64,000 bases of DNA from Liolophura sinensis. Its lineage: Eukaryota > Mollusca > Polyplacophora > Chitonida > Chitonidae. The stretch covers positions 16,700,018-16,764,017 of the forward strand of contig NC_088301.1 of the NCBI RefSeq assembly GCF_032854445.1, read 5' to 3'. The first letter of the stretch is position 1, and the number at the start of each line of letters is the position of its first letter. Made by a program: the position numbers and the translations under genes. The notes beneath the pieces are model-generated. The model was given only the letters and a program-made list of their open reading frames with translations. It was not told the origin of the DNA and made no database searches. Positions 45,233 to 56,860 of this stretch are shown one piece after another.

Positions 45233-46344
45233 AAGGGTGGGTACTTACCCAGAGCAAAGACTTTTCTGTCCTTTCCTAAACAGACAGAATTCTGATATAT
45301 TTATACTCGGTATAAATAACAATGAATTATGCTATAGTGTGTCAGCAATATATAATACTTATGTGGTGGCATTATTAAATCTGTATTGAATTCGGAGACC
45401 CAATATCACGTATTGCGTATGTTTAACTCTCACAGCTGTGAGCTTGTCACCATCGTGCCAAAAGCATCGTGGCGTACTCTACCCAATCCGGTTTCCCCCA
45501 AATCTAAATAATGATCACCTCTGAGAAAAAAAACTTAAGTATTTCTTATTGATACATGTGTCACATGTATGATCGTCAGTGTTATAGACAAAGTTTTTTT
45601 CTTCAGAGTGTTTTTGCTTCAGAGTCAAGCATATATAAGAAGATAATGCGAAAGCCTTAAAGTACAAAAAGAGAGATCGGAGAACTGCTTTGGCATATAT
45701 TTCAAAAGTACAGTGTACATCCAATACCTTTCCAGTCGTCTGACAGTTCTCTCAACGATCATCCCTGGATATTAATTGTACGAATTCTATATTGTTTCTT
45801 AAGATTTCATACAAGAGTTTCGGATTGTGTTGTTGTAGGTGGACTATGCCAGCAATGTCCTTTTTAAAAACTTATTTTTCCAACGTCACGTGCTTCGATT
45901 TTGTGTTTTGCGGTATGTACTATATGCATATCTTAACATAATTTATCCGACCACTGCTGCGCAGGCAATGGAAGAATAAATTCAATCCATTTTAGAAGCT
46001 TTATATTATTGTCCCCATGGGGTAAACTCCTTACACATTGAAAAATTGTACATTTGTCATTGTCTTTACACTGGAACTCAGTTTAGTTGAATAGAACTGA
46101 CTATAACGCTTTCAGTACACCGTACCTTGAGAGGCTGGATCACCATATTGTCGTTCTTTTTCCTACTGTGACACAATTCTGGGATATACAAATGTACGTT
46201 TTGCTCCACTTTGCAATATGTGCTAAAAGTAGCATGATGTGCATTGGATGTCCTGTTTTCATGACATTCTTTGTTAAATGTTATTACAACACATCATTTA
46301 GAATAATTCTAAACCGGCGACTAATACGAAATTCCAGTTAACAT
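45233..46344. other. No recognised feature
   Basis: Spacer with short ORFs (45515-45724 minus, 46087-46341 plus) and no known domain. Confidence 0.35.
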
Positions 46345-46530
46345 TACTTCATTTTTCTACCTAATTCTGCTTAAGCCATTGTGGTAAGGGGAAAGTGTAG
46401 CTTGCCACTATTCAAGCATTTACACAAAATGTTATACTAAACCCTAACTGTGGTAAATTGACAAGAGGCTGGACTTCACTAATTGTCGCTGTTGTCGTTG
46501 GTTCGGTTTTACTCTCTATGCTTTACGCCT
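46345..46530 (+). repeat. FamC, partial copy
   Basis: TTTTCTACCTAATTCTGC (compare TTTTACCTAATTCTCC at 52948) and GGTAAATTGACAAGAGGCTGG, GTCGCTGTTGTCGTTGG, TTTACTCTCTATGCTTTACG. The ORFs reported across it (46458-46721) are probably incidental. Confidence 0.6.
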
Positions 46531-47559
46531 TATATACTTATCATGAGTACCAGAAAAATACATGTAGTAACATTGCAGAGAACTGCAAATATCACATCGC
46601 CTGTTTTCCCCATCAGCAAAGTGTTCAAATACCATTCTGCGTTTGTCCTTCACACTTCGCTTGTACCAATGTGTGCATAACATGGTGGAGAAACATTGAA
46701 AAGGATACTTTAGACAAATGAAGAACTTAGACTCCGGAAAACAGACAAACATGTAAAAATCAATATTTATCGCAAATGTATGTACGAGTAAGTCTACTTG
46801 GCCTGCGTGACTGACGCTTATTCCAGTGGCAAACTGTCAGGACTGTTTACAGGCGTCCTTTGCCAATTTTCAGAACAATTAGTTTGATTGTTTGTACTTT
46901 AGGGAGAAGTATGTGCGTCTAAGTAATGAGATGAGTCATTTACTAGAATACAAAGCTAGACAGGCCCTCTGTTTCCATTTATTCCACCATTGTGCTGTTT
47001 AAGACTTCCCCAGTCTTCTCACAGACCGGTCCTTGAAAAAGCACTGATACACATTTTCGACACCTTGTTTGCTGATGTAGAGTCAAGCGAAATCAGATAG
47101 CGCTAGCGCAAAAATCAAAGAAGTGATTAATGTAAACACTGCTTAACCTGATTTTATTGATATGTACCTAGAAGAAGGGAATTTTGTTTGTATTTTTCAT
47201 GTAGTGCTATGTCTCTTTTCTTAGAGTTTAACGTACAAACTATTTGTAAGTGTACATGCATATAGATTAAATCAGGTGAACGAAACGTCCAAAAGTGACT
47301 GGAAATATACATTTCTCGTGCATTAACACAAGCAGAACAGATGAAAATGTAGTGGTAATTGTGCTTAAAGCTCGTCTTCATATTCATTAACACACAGGGT
47401 AGGGCAGATGCACTCACCTTGCCTTGCACGGGTAGTACAGTAGAATTATGCGGTATTGTTGTCTTTAACCCTGGACTTTGCGAATTCAACTACGGAAAAT
47501 TCTACAGTTTACCATGTATCCCTAAGCTTCATTTTGAACTACTAGTATATATTTTTTTA
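46531..47559. other. No recognised gene
   Basis: A minus ORF at 47154-47489 (111 codons) has no recognisable domain. Confidence 0.3.
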
Positions 47560-47690
47560 AATTATTTATTTGAGTGGTGTTTTACGCTGTACTCAAGAAT
47601 ATTTCACATATACGACGGCTGTCAGCGTTATGGTGGGAGGGAACCGGGCACAGCCCGGGGGAAAACCCACGGCCATCTGCAGGTTGAACT
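47560..47690 (-). repeat. SINE-A 3' part
   Basis: TTATTTGAGTGGTGTTTTACGC, ACTCAAGAATATTTCACATA, GGTGGGAGGGAACCGGGC and CCACGGCCATCTGCAGGTTG. The head is missing. Confidence 0.88.
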
Positions 47691-48089
47691 ATATATTAGT
47701 TTTTATAGCATACTTGTTAGCTTGGGTGAAATACTCAAATGCACAGGGCAATTTTCAGTTTCAATTTAATATATTCAGTAGTTATGCCTTGACTCGTAAA
47801 CAGGAACATTTTGCTCAAGTATAGAATATATAATCGGATTTTCATAGTTATTAACGATTTAGCATGTAAAATTGCAATGCAAGAGTTCCTAAATTGGCAG
47901 CACAGTCCATCAACAGGGGATAACCTTACAAATGAAGTTCCGGTTATTTCAGTACCGTGAATGCATCCTGGCAGTAATATGATGCCAAGTTTTGTCCCTG
48001 GTCGTGGAAAAACGTTGATGTTGTTCTGGATCAGATCGATGTTCGAAGAACTGCAGATCAGGTTGCAAATCATTAATGACAAGTGCAAA

Positions 48090-48910
48090 CTGACACTTTA
48101 AAGTGAAATGCGCCCTTTTCATCAACAGCCGTACGTGCATGTACATGTGCAAAGTTAATGGTTTTACCTCAGCAAAGATTTGTTTCTTTGACTATTTGGC
48201 AAAGATGCCACACTGTAAATGACATTGCGTTATCTGGCACCATTACACCGTTTCATCTTGTCTTCCTCGCCAGTATGGAAGCTTGTAATAACCACATTCA
48301 GTTTTTCCTGGTAATTTTGCCGTTTAATAGAGTTCCCTTTTTTGAACATATAATATTTTGTAATAGTTGTGTTACTGATACTTTTCTGCCGAGCTCAGAT
48401 TTGTGCATTTTAATTGTGTGACGCTTTTCACCAGGAAAATGAGTCAGATCTTCTTAACTGCTTAATTCATACACAGTATGGGTGACCAGTTGTTGGAATT
48501 CATGGAGTATTTCAAGGGAAAAAGGGGATAGAAAAGAGAAAACCTAAATGCATTGTAAAACTGAATTGCAGTGAAACCCGATTTTTGTCCATTGTATAGG
48601 CTGAAGATTAACTGCTGCGTGCTCTCTTTTTCTTTCTCAAAGCCTCCAAATGCTGGCCGGTTAAAAATTTAACAAATAAAGTACAAGACAGATAAAGGTG
48701 ATCTGTATCCAGCTACTGTGACTCGGAAAGCTTTATGTACTTTCTGGGAAAACTTAATTTCCACCCAAAAGTCGCAGCGTCGATAAAATGTTTCGAGTGA
48801 CAACCATTTGGTTTTACAAAAAAAGCGGATGCTTTACACTGACGTAAAGATTTAGTTTCCAAAATACGTTTCTTTTTCAGCTGTTAACTCAACAAGCCGT
48901 GGGATTATTT
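48090..48910 (+). repeat. FamK, copy 1 of a direct segmental duplication
   Basis: Aligns in the same orientation with 51125-52220: CATTTTCATC/CCTTTTCATC then AGCCGTAC, TTTCCTGGTAATTTT, TTTTCACCAGGAAAATGAGTCAG, TTCATGGAGTAT, AACCCGATTTTTGTCC, AATTTCCACC and finally TTTTTCAGCTGTTAACTCA. Identity is moderate and indels are common. The right edge has a conserved polypyrimidine-CAG, like a 3' splice site. Confidence 0.75.
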
Positions 48911-49468
48911 CTATTGCACTGTTTGAATTGGACTGCCTCCTCTCTTACAATTTCTGTCTTTTTGGCCAAATGACCTCGTAAATTTGGCCGATTATATTAC
49001 AACAGACTACTGCAATAGAAGTGTGACTCAACGCAGAGGAGTTCTCTCACAACTTTAAATATTGGCTGTAAGTAGAAAAACAGGCAGAAGGAACGCTAAA
49101 GGAGTCATCAACGGTTAGGAACAAACATGTCCTCAGAGATAAAGCCACCTATTCCAAAGAAGGAATCACAGCTGTTGAAAAAAATAATTGTGTGCAATAA
49201 TTAATTGATTAATTACTTTCTTGATAATCAGTTTATTGATTGAGTGAATCAGTGACCTTAAGGAGCTCCTCGACAAAAAGTGGAGCGTTCGAATAAATAA
49301 ACAACATATTTGCGCTTTAAAAATCACACCAAATAAGACGAGGGACGTTATGTGACTGTTAAGTTACTAGAGCCTCGTGTCAACGTTCCGTCACCACCAT
49401 GCTCTAAATATGGTGCGGTTTGAGGATTTTTGGCTTGACGCTTATCATATAACAGAAAGCATGCGGAT
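48911..49468. other. No recognised feature
   Basis: Spacer after FamK copy 1. Confidence 0.3.
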
Positions 49469-49996
49469 GACACTATGACTATAGTCTATTTCTTTTAGCC
49501 AGTCTTTTAACTAGCTAGCAAAAGCCCTGTTTCCTGACTACCATGTTTGACATTGTTCGCACGTTTTAGCATAATATAATGTTCTTGTATAAATTATATG
49601 TTTTCTATTGTAGTATATGATATCACGGCGGTATAGTTTTAGAGCTGGATGTGAGGAGATTTTGTTATGGAAGACAATATCGTCTATTCGTTGAGACAGT
49701 AGTGCAGGCCGTGATACTGCGTGGGGTTTGTTCTAACCGCATGTTGATACACCTTTTGGAAACAAATTGCCCATTATCCAGCCTGCAAATTATTCTTGAA
49801 TAATTATCACGTCAACGGAGGCAATGTTTTAAACTTCATGGAGTTTAACATTATAAATTAGTAAAAGTATTCTAACTGCATTTTTCTTAATAATATAAAC
49901 ATATCAGTGAATAGAGCAATTTTGGTAGCAAGTATGGCTCTTTTTACAGGTGAATATGAGCGACTGGCTTAATGAAATAGACTATAGTATGTCACA
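49469..49996. repeat. Possible foldback/MITE-like element
   Basis: GACTATAGTCTATTTC and AGCCAGTC at 49477-49504 recur in reverse complement at 49962-49990 (GACTGGCTT, GAAATAGACTATAGT), about 460 bp apart. The interior has no gene. Target duplications are not evident, so this could also be a chance or decayed inverted repeat. Confidence 0.4.
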
Positions 49997-50353
49997 CGTG
50001 TGACCTAAAGATTTAGGCCTTAATTTATATGACATTTGGGAAGTTTCTGTTACCCATATATTTGGTTCTATTATTTTCATATTACAAAAATAATGTTAAA
50101 AACCGATCTCTGTGATAAAATCTTTCCAAGCTTATCTCTCTTTTTAGGAGCTCTGTCTACATCCTGTGAACGAGCTTATCCATATGTATCTTGGTTTTCT
50201 AATATTATTTAGTTACAAAAAATGACTCAAAACGCATATCCGTCTATCTGTACATCTTCCTCTCTACAGGGTAGGGATATACACAACTTTATGTCAACCA
50301 CCACTGCTTCAGCTCTCTACCTTAAATCCGTTCTGCCGCTACTGATTATTCGA
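49997..50353. other. No recognised feature
   Basis: Spacer. Confidence 0.3.
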
Positions 50354-50743
50354 TTATTTGTCTAGCCCAAACCCAAAATGCAGCCAGGTATTAAATAATG
50401 ATCTGAAGTTTTCCTGCAAAGGCGCCAGGGCACGCCACCGGCCATTGATATAAGATCGTGGAACTTCCGGTTGCCCTTCAGTCATGACTGGCATGCGAAC
50501 GGTATACAGCTGACACACTAATGTCTCTTTCGACGCATGGATTTTAACATCGTTGGGGGAGTAATTCGAGTTTACTTCAACTACATATCGTACGTTTTGA
50601 CTAATAAAATGGCAGGATGAAGTAGCTGCTTTAACAAAACTGATTATCCACCTCAAGTGCGCAAGTCTGACTAGATAAGTCAGGATACATACAAGATAAA
50701 TATAAAATCTGAAGTCGATACGATATATGCTGAGGGATTTCAT
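50354..50743 (-). other. Unrecognised 129-codon ORF, possible exon
   Basis: The second half of this minus-strand frame looks protein-like: NDVKIHASKETLVCQLYT, then VMTEGQPEVPRSYINGRW and a C-terminal RSLFNTWLHFGFGLDK before the stop. The first third, rich in Tyr/Leu, may be intronic or non-coding. I do not recognise a family. There is no confirming neighbour exon, so this is a candidate only. Confidence 0.25.
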
Positions 50744-50985
50744 TGGATGACCCAGTTATTAATGATCTGTTACTGGTTGGAACATGTTGTTACAATGGAC
50801 TTAGCCATCCGCAGCAAACTGAAACAGAGCTGTTGACAACGTGAAGATAATTGCTGAGGGATTTCTTTGGATGACCAAGTTATTAATGACCTTTTACTGG
50901 TTGGAACATGTTGTTATATTGGACTCAGCCAAGTGATAGCCCACAGCAAAGCGAAAAAGCGACCTGTTGAAAATGTGAAGATAAC
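50728..50985. repeat. Tandem duplication of a ~124-bp unit
   Basis: TGCTGAGGGATTTCATTGGATGAC (50728) and TGCTGAGGGATTTCTTTGGATGAC (50852) start two units that both contain TTACTGGTTGGAACATGTTG and end near GTGAAGATAA. A diverged third relative lies at 52465-52572. Confidence 0.88.
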
Positions 50986-51054
50986 TGACACACTGAAGAG
51001 ATTTCTAGCAACTCCTATTAAAACCAGCATTTTCCTTCACATCTGACCTTTTTA

Positions 51055-51122
51055 AATTGGTAGTATACACCGCACTGTGAAATATTTGACTTATACGACT
51101 AGTACTATGGTGTGGGAGAATA
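51055..51122 (-). repeat. SINE-A fragment, decayed
   Basis: TACACCGCACTGTGAAATATTTGACTTATACGAC and TATGGTGTGGGAG follow the order of the SINE-A 3' region in reverse. Confidence 0.5.
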
Positions 51123-51124
51123 AA

Positions 51125-52220
51125 AGAATTTTAACGTAAAAATGAGCCATTTTCATCCAGAGCCGTACACACGTGTGCATGTGGAAAGTTTGTGCTCTTG
51201 CATGAACGCGGATTTGTTTCCTTAACTATTCGGTATGGATACCAGACTATATATAATATTAATGTATGTGGGATCATTACCCTAGGCCAACAGATTTCCC
51301 CCCAGATGTGAACATTTACCATTATGGCCGTCAGCTTTCCCTGGTAATTTTTACATTTATATAGCCGTTAAAGTACATTTCCCGATATTTGCACTGTTAA
51401 ATGTTTCTAATAGATGAGATCTTGACTATTTTAATTTCGCTCTCAAACTGGTGTATTTTACGCATTTGGTCCGTTTTACCAGGAAATAAAGTCAGCACTG
51501 CTTAAATGCTCTGACTATGGAAGATTAGTATTATTTCAGTGATCTCCTTACTTCATCTGTGTCCTCTGTAGCCTTTGAGGCACAGACCTCTGTTTACCTG
51601 CAATACATCTCAAGCACTCAAGAAACAATTGAGGCGCTAATGACGGGAAACAAATCTTTGAAGTACTGGTTATGTAATCTCAAGTATATCGTGTGCACGA
51701 TTGATTGTTGCCATTCATGGAGTATCTCAGTAAAGTGAAAGACCCTTGAGAGGTATTGTAAAAATTGAATGGCCGTGATGCATCATCCCTGTGCTTAGGC
51801 TCACAAAATAAGACTTGTAAGCGGTTTCTTTCGTACTTTGAGCAAAGTGGTAATTCAATCACCAAACGTTATTGTTTTTTTTCCTCTTAAAACCCGATAT
51901 TTGTCCTTGTCGTATTACCTAAAGGCTAACTGCTCTCTCCACTTTTTTTTTTTCAAAGAGCAGGCCAGTTAGCAATAGAGCAAATAAAACATAGCGAATG
52001 AAGGGAATCTTACTCAACTCTTGTGACTTACATCTCTCGTGGTAATCCTTAATTCCCACCAAAGGTTGAAACGGCGATATAATGTTTTCATTGACAGCCA
52101 GCTGGTTCCACGATAAGGAACATGCACGTTAGGTCAGTGCTGATACGAACATATTTTGTAAAGTGTTGCGTTGACGACAAACGCTTTCTTTCAGCTGTCA
52201 ACTCAGTAATCCGTGTAATT
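51125..52220 (+). repeat. FamK, copy 2
   Basis: Direct-orientation partner of 48090-48910, longer because of insertions such as 51540-51660. It ends with TTTCTTTCAGCTGTCAACTCA, matching TTTTTCAGCTGTTAACTCA in copy 1. Confidence 0.75.
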
Positions 52221-52464
52221 TTTTTTACACAATTTGCATCCTATAGCCCCGTCGACAGAATCCAACCCTGCTTCGTTGACTCTGACATGTTTGGTGGGTC
52301 ATATCAGTTCCATTCAGCATCATGTCACACATTTTCACGAATAAAACGCCAAGGTTGATGAGATGTTTTGATCTATTCGATTATCAGTCCTGAGTTAGCA
52401 AGCCTGACGACACATGACAGTGCAACATCAAATTAACTTTAAAAAAGCGAGAAGATAAATGCCA

Positions 52465-52572
52465 AATGACCCAGTTACTGGCCGAATGACCCCGTTACTG
52501 GTTGGAACCAGTTTTGGTATTGGGCTGTCAAGTGATCGCCCAATGGAAGGAGAGCCGTTGACAAGGTGAAGT
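52465..52572 (+). repeat. Diverged relative of the 124-bp unit
   Basis: AATGACCCAGTTACTGG, CCGTTACTGGTTGGAACC, AAGTGATCGCCCA and GTTGACAAGGTGAAG match 50740-50985. Confidence 0.6.
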
Positions 52573-52929
52573 TGAGCTTCCTGGGTAAACGTGTACCTTT
52601 GATCTTCGCCTGTACGTGTTAGATTGGGATCATCTTGACGACGATCAATGAAACCATTGTCTTTTTACGTTTATAGTGAAGATACACGTTGGTGTATTTT
52701 TTGTAGTATACAAGGTAAGTTACAAAAGACTTTAGTGGTTCCCTTTCAGGCCCATCCTAGTCGAACAAGGTGGGGCGCTGAGTGTTTTTGTCTTTTACAT
52801 TGAATACCTGCATAAACCAGAATTCTGCTGGTCAACTAATCATGCCCGAGGCCTGGTCCGTCGTGCCCACTGGTTTAATCTTTATACTAAATGTGAGGAC
52901 AGCGTTTTGATCAAGTCTAGCCCGGTGTC

Positions 52930-53110
52930 TAACATCACTGCATTTTTTTTACCTAATTCTCCATAATCTGGGGGACGTGCATATTGCTACTTTTTTAATA
53001 TGTGCGTGAACAGTTGTATGAAACCCTAAGGTAAATTGACAGGAAACCTGGGTTACGTGTGATCATATGTCAACAATCACACAATCGTCACTGCTCTTGA
53101 TTTACTGTCT
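52930..53110 (+). repeat. FamC, partial copy
   Basis: TTTTACCTAATTCTCC, GAAACCCTAAGGTAAATTGACAGG, TGATCATATGTCAACAATCACAC (compare TGACCATATGTCAGCTATCACGC at 7091) and CGTCACTGCTC. Confidence 0.6.
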
Positions 53111-55132
53111 AAATTGTAGTCTCTTATACAGTTGTACACATACCACCGAAACGGCACTGTTTTTACAATAACCCAGATGGCGATTGTAATGGGATTAATG
53201 ATGTTTTCCAGATCAATACTGATCAGATTTACGCGACATCTGGACACATGAAGTAAATTACATTAGAGAAGAAGAAGACATTGTGCATAAATAAATACAT
53301 TAGAACCTCTTGATCGGTAACCGGAAAAATACTAACGTGCCATATTGTCTGTACTTAGTTCTGTCTAGAGACAAAGCAGACATCAACGATTCAATGCGGT
53401 GAACAATTAGGTAAGCCAAGACTACATACAGTACAGTAGCCTGTGCAAAGTTGTAAATGAGTTTCCTCGACCACAGTTGCGCCACAGGCCTGTTTGTGAA
53501 GGTTATTGAAACAGACAAGGAATTAATATCAAAACACCTAATGATAATACACTGAGTTAGAGAACATTGGCACGTTTTCAGCCATCTGGGAAATGGGGTT
53601 GAGAAAACAATGGGTGATGGGCGTGATGAATTCTTTGATGTATGGTATAGTTTTGACACAGTATCATGTACATTAGGATAATGTATCATGGAAGGGGACA
53701 GCACAAAATAATAACACACAGCTTCCGTTTCGAAAAAGTCTACTCATTACAAAATTTTACAGTGGAGAGTGAACCTAGAGCATCGAGGACAGTGTGATAG
53801 TTGGCAAAAGGTTACACCTAACCGATGAAATCACGTCTCGTGTCAGGTTATCTCAGTTAGGGTTATCTTTTTTTTCAAATGAAGAAAACTTCATTGTCAG
53901 AAGAAAGTGAGGTGCAAACGACAGCTATGAGAGTTTGATCGTGTTTGTTAAAAACAACTCTAGGACCATATTGCCAAAGTATTTCCAGAAGAGCGGAAAG
54001 CGAACAATCTGTGCTTAGGGTTGAATGGAATAATGACAACGTAATTGCACAATCGCTCGATTGGAAACTGGATATACCAGAAAAGGTCAACGACCTTCCC
54101 AAGGGACCTATATTTAAACACCAAAGGCAGAACAAAGGTCTCTATTATTGACAAAGCCATGCCACCAGCATTCCCTCCGACTTTCTCTTGTTCCTCGTCT
54201 GAAGTAGAAAATCTCATGTGCTTTAAGCGCTATATTGATGAGCTGTTTGTTGCCATGCTTCCGATAAATGTCATATGTGGATATACTTAATCATAATTTT
54301 TCTTGTCATTAGGTTCGATCTAAACTAATAGCTTCAGAGTCCGTGTTTTTGTCGTAGATTTCTTGTCGTTGTGCAGTGCCAATGTATGTAGATTACATTC
54401 GGATGTTGAACTTGGTGTCGCGTTGCATACATGTAGATCATTGATGTACATATCTGACAAAGCCAAATTACTTTCTACTAAGTAACGCTTTTATTCAAGA
54501 AATAAAAATTTCTGATGCCAATGCGTGTCCTAAAACTCGACAAGACGTGAAATAAAGCACGCTTGGGAGAATAATATCGTTATTATGTACACGTAAGTAG
54601 GTTATCACCGTTCGCTTGAGGCGTTTCATCTTGGTTACACTTCTAGTAAGGGTAACCAAACACCTCATGCTCAGGTGATAACCATATTGGTAGAAAATCA
54701 TTTAACAAGCTGAAATTCATATCAGGAGAGCGCATGCATGGAGCGCATGCATGGAGTAAGACTTAGTATGCGAGCATGCGCGGTAGGTACAGGGCACAGC
54801 TGTGGCAGGATACCGCAATTGTTTAACACTTTCACAGTAAAAGTGTTTACGACATCAAGTTTGATGAGATTTGCATGAAGTACGCTTAGTGCCATTTGGA
54901 CCAGACCGACTTGTGAGATTGACAGAAACTAGTAACGCACTTACTTTGAAAGAGAGGATAATCTACCTCTTTGAGCTACATTTGATCTATTACAAATTGT
55001 TTTGAAGCAATGGTAGGGCTAAGCTTCACAGTTCTTCTGTCATACCAATGTGATTAAAATCAGATCGTATGTATGTGGCGTTACAAACAATGATATGACA
55101 CACTTCGTCTCCCCGGCGAGTTCAATGGGTAA
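53111..55132. other. No recognised gene
   Basis: The minus frame 53300-53719 is open for 139 codons but has no recognisable domain. Near 54200-54260 a plus frame reads FKRYIDEL, faintly like the RYIDD box, without flanking support. GGAGCGCATGCAT is directly repeated at 54727-54755. Confidence 0.3.
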
Positions 55133-55216
55133 CAGTCACAGACCGAGCCGAAGCCGGGGGTAACATACGGAAAGTCATGAGCGGTCAAGCAACAGCATGG
55201 CGACGAAGTCAACATC
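55133..55216 (+). repeat. 84-bp repeat, free copy
   Basis: CAGTCACAGACCGAGCCGAAGC through AACATACGGAAAGTCATGAGC to CATGGCGAC and AAGTCAA. A near-identical 84-bp copy lies at 56069-56152 inside a SINE-B relative, with only a few mismatches. Confidence 0.92.
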
Positions 55217-55392
55217 AAGCACAAAGCAAGTCTGTAGCGGCCTAATTATATTTTTATACAAGGCTTATTGAATGTATAGTATTTTAATTTGCTTTGACTG
55301 GGATATTCCTAACATGTTTGCACGTTTCAAGCCATTTCAATAAGCCGGTAGTCATGGCAAGGCGTGATAACGGTATATATAGTAAATTTCAT

Positions 55393-55718
55393 AATGAGTG
55401 AGTGCGTGCTTAGGGTTTAGCGTCGTACTTAACAATTTTTCAGTTATTAGAGTCCTTAGAGTGCATGTACATGTAATTTGCTGGACGGATTTCCACCACT
55501 CATGCTGCTTCACTGAGACGCCTTACCGAAGACAAGAAAGCCGCCCCACCCGAACCATTATACTAATATGGGTCAACCAGTCGTTTCCCTTAATTCTGAG
55601 CGACAAGCGAGGAAGCTACAACTTCCTCTTTCAGCGTCTTAGGTGTGATCCGACCCAGGAAACACCGCCCCCGAAGCGGACGCTCTACCATCCACACCGG
55701 TTGAGCCGTCGAGGCCGA
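55393..55718 (-). repeat. SINE-B, variant head
   Basis: Body and tail match SINE-B (ACACCTAAGACGC, CAAGCGAGGAAGCTACAAC as read on plus, GAGTGAGTGCGTGC at the tail end). The tRNA-like head has an insertion: between TAGAGCGTCCGCTTCGG and the outer end lies GGCTCAACCGGTGTGGATGG. Confidence 0.8.
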
Positions 55719-55866
55719 TAATTATATAATGGACAAGCTTATCAAGAAATGGTGCCAGCCATAGTCAGGTGTCTGTCTATTCTCATCTATGCGCATTTAA
55801 TCTAGAGAGAAATTCGTGTCATTTGTGTTGGTGCGTTTATGAACTGAAACATTTGGTGATCCATAA

Positions 55867-56302
55867 TAGAATGAATGAAAGAATGCTTGTGGTTTTACAT
55901 CGTACGTAACAAGTTTTCAGTCATATTAAGCGATGAGTCATAAACTGTGTGTATGTGTGATGTTTTCTTGTGGCAGGGCGAGTGCATTCCGCCGAAGTGC
56001 TTCCGTCACTGAAATGTCATGACGATAACACCAGACATGACACCCCACCTAGTCACATTATACTGACACAGTCACAGACCGAGCCGAAGCTGGGGATAAC
56101 ATACGGAAAGTCATGAGCCGTCAAGCAACAGCATGGCGACAAAGTCAAGATCTTAATGGGTCAACCAGTCATGTTTCCTTACTTTAACACCTCAGTGCTG
56201 AGCGCAAAGCCAGGCAGCAACTAGTACCTTTCTAAAGGTTTTGGTTTGATCCCATATCTCTCGACTTCGAGGCGGACGCTCTAACCATTAGGCCACCGAA
56301 GC
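55867..56302 (-). repeat. SINE-B relative with a different tRNA head and an inserted 84-bp unit
   Basis: Tail and body are diverged SINE-B (GTCATATTAAGCGATGAG, GTGATGTTTTCTTGTGGCAGG, GGGTCAACCAGTC). The right end on the minus strand reads CGGTGGCCTAATGGTTAGAGC (box A) then GTCCGCCTCG and GGGATCAAACC (box B), a tRNA-like head distinct from the other copies. The 84-bp repeat at 56069-56152 sits in the body just before the GGGTCAACCAGTC block. Confidence 0.78.
56069..56152 (+). repeat. 84-bp repeat, copy within SINE-B relative
   Basis: Near-identical to 55133-55216 in the same orientation. It interrupts the SINE body between TATACTGACA and TTAATGGGTCAACC, where other copies read TATACTGATACGGGTCAACC. 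Confidence 0.92.
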
Positions 56303-56792
56303 GGTCTCCCCCAGTAGAAGAGACAACACTACAGTAAATGTGTATACGCATCGATAACGTATCAAACACGAAGTCTAAAAAGTATAATTTGCTATGTTTG
56401 TGATGTGGCACAATCGAGATGTAGCAGTTTAATGTAATCAGAATTGCGGAAATCGAGACATGTATTTCGTGTATCAGATTGGGACGAAATTAGAATATGC
56501 GTCGACCATTTAGGGCTTCACAAACACGTTTCATTTAAGACTTCACCCTATCTTTTATAAAGTTTTAACGTTGTATTTCTTGTTACGTTGTGTGCCTCTC
56601 TAATAAACAGTTTACACGTTGAAACGGACTTACTTCCTGACATAACAGACGTATCAATGCAGCCATCAACTTGCTACAAAGCTTAACTCTTGTCCAACAC
56701 ATCTGGCCTTCGACTAAATGACCGCGTAGATCAACAAAATCCCTGGTGTTCGTTTTATTCTGGATCATTGCTGGGAAGGTAAAACGATTATT
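56303..56792. other. No recognised feature
   Basis: Spacer; minus ORF 56583-56768 is unrecognised. Confidence 0.3.
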
Positions 56793-56860
56793 TAGTTTAT
56801 TTGACTGGTGTTTGATACCATACTCAAAAAAATAACGCTACGAGCGTTATGATGGTATAG
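56793..56860 (-). repeat. SINE-A tail fragment
   Basis: TTTATTTGACTGGTGTTTGATACC, ATACTCAAAAAAATAACG and GAGCGTTATGATGG correspond to the SINE-A 3' end in reverse, with decay. Confidence 0.55.

Noticed and set aside
53300-53719. 139-codon minus ORF
   Set aside because: No recognisable motif, skewed to Leu/Ser/Tyr, and no splice or repeat support; chance is likely.
54080-54290. FKRYIDEL read as a third reverse-transcriptase copy
   Set aside because: Only a few residues resemble the RYIDD box, and neither flank aligns to the other copies.
55867-56302. Possible true tRNA gene at the right end of this segment
   Set aside because: Box A- and box B-like motifs are present, but the sequence continues directly into a SINE-B body and no complete cloverleaf with acceptor pairing is apparent.
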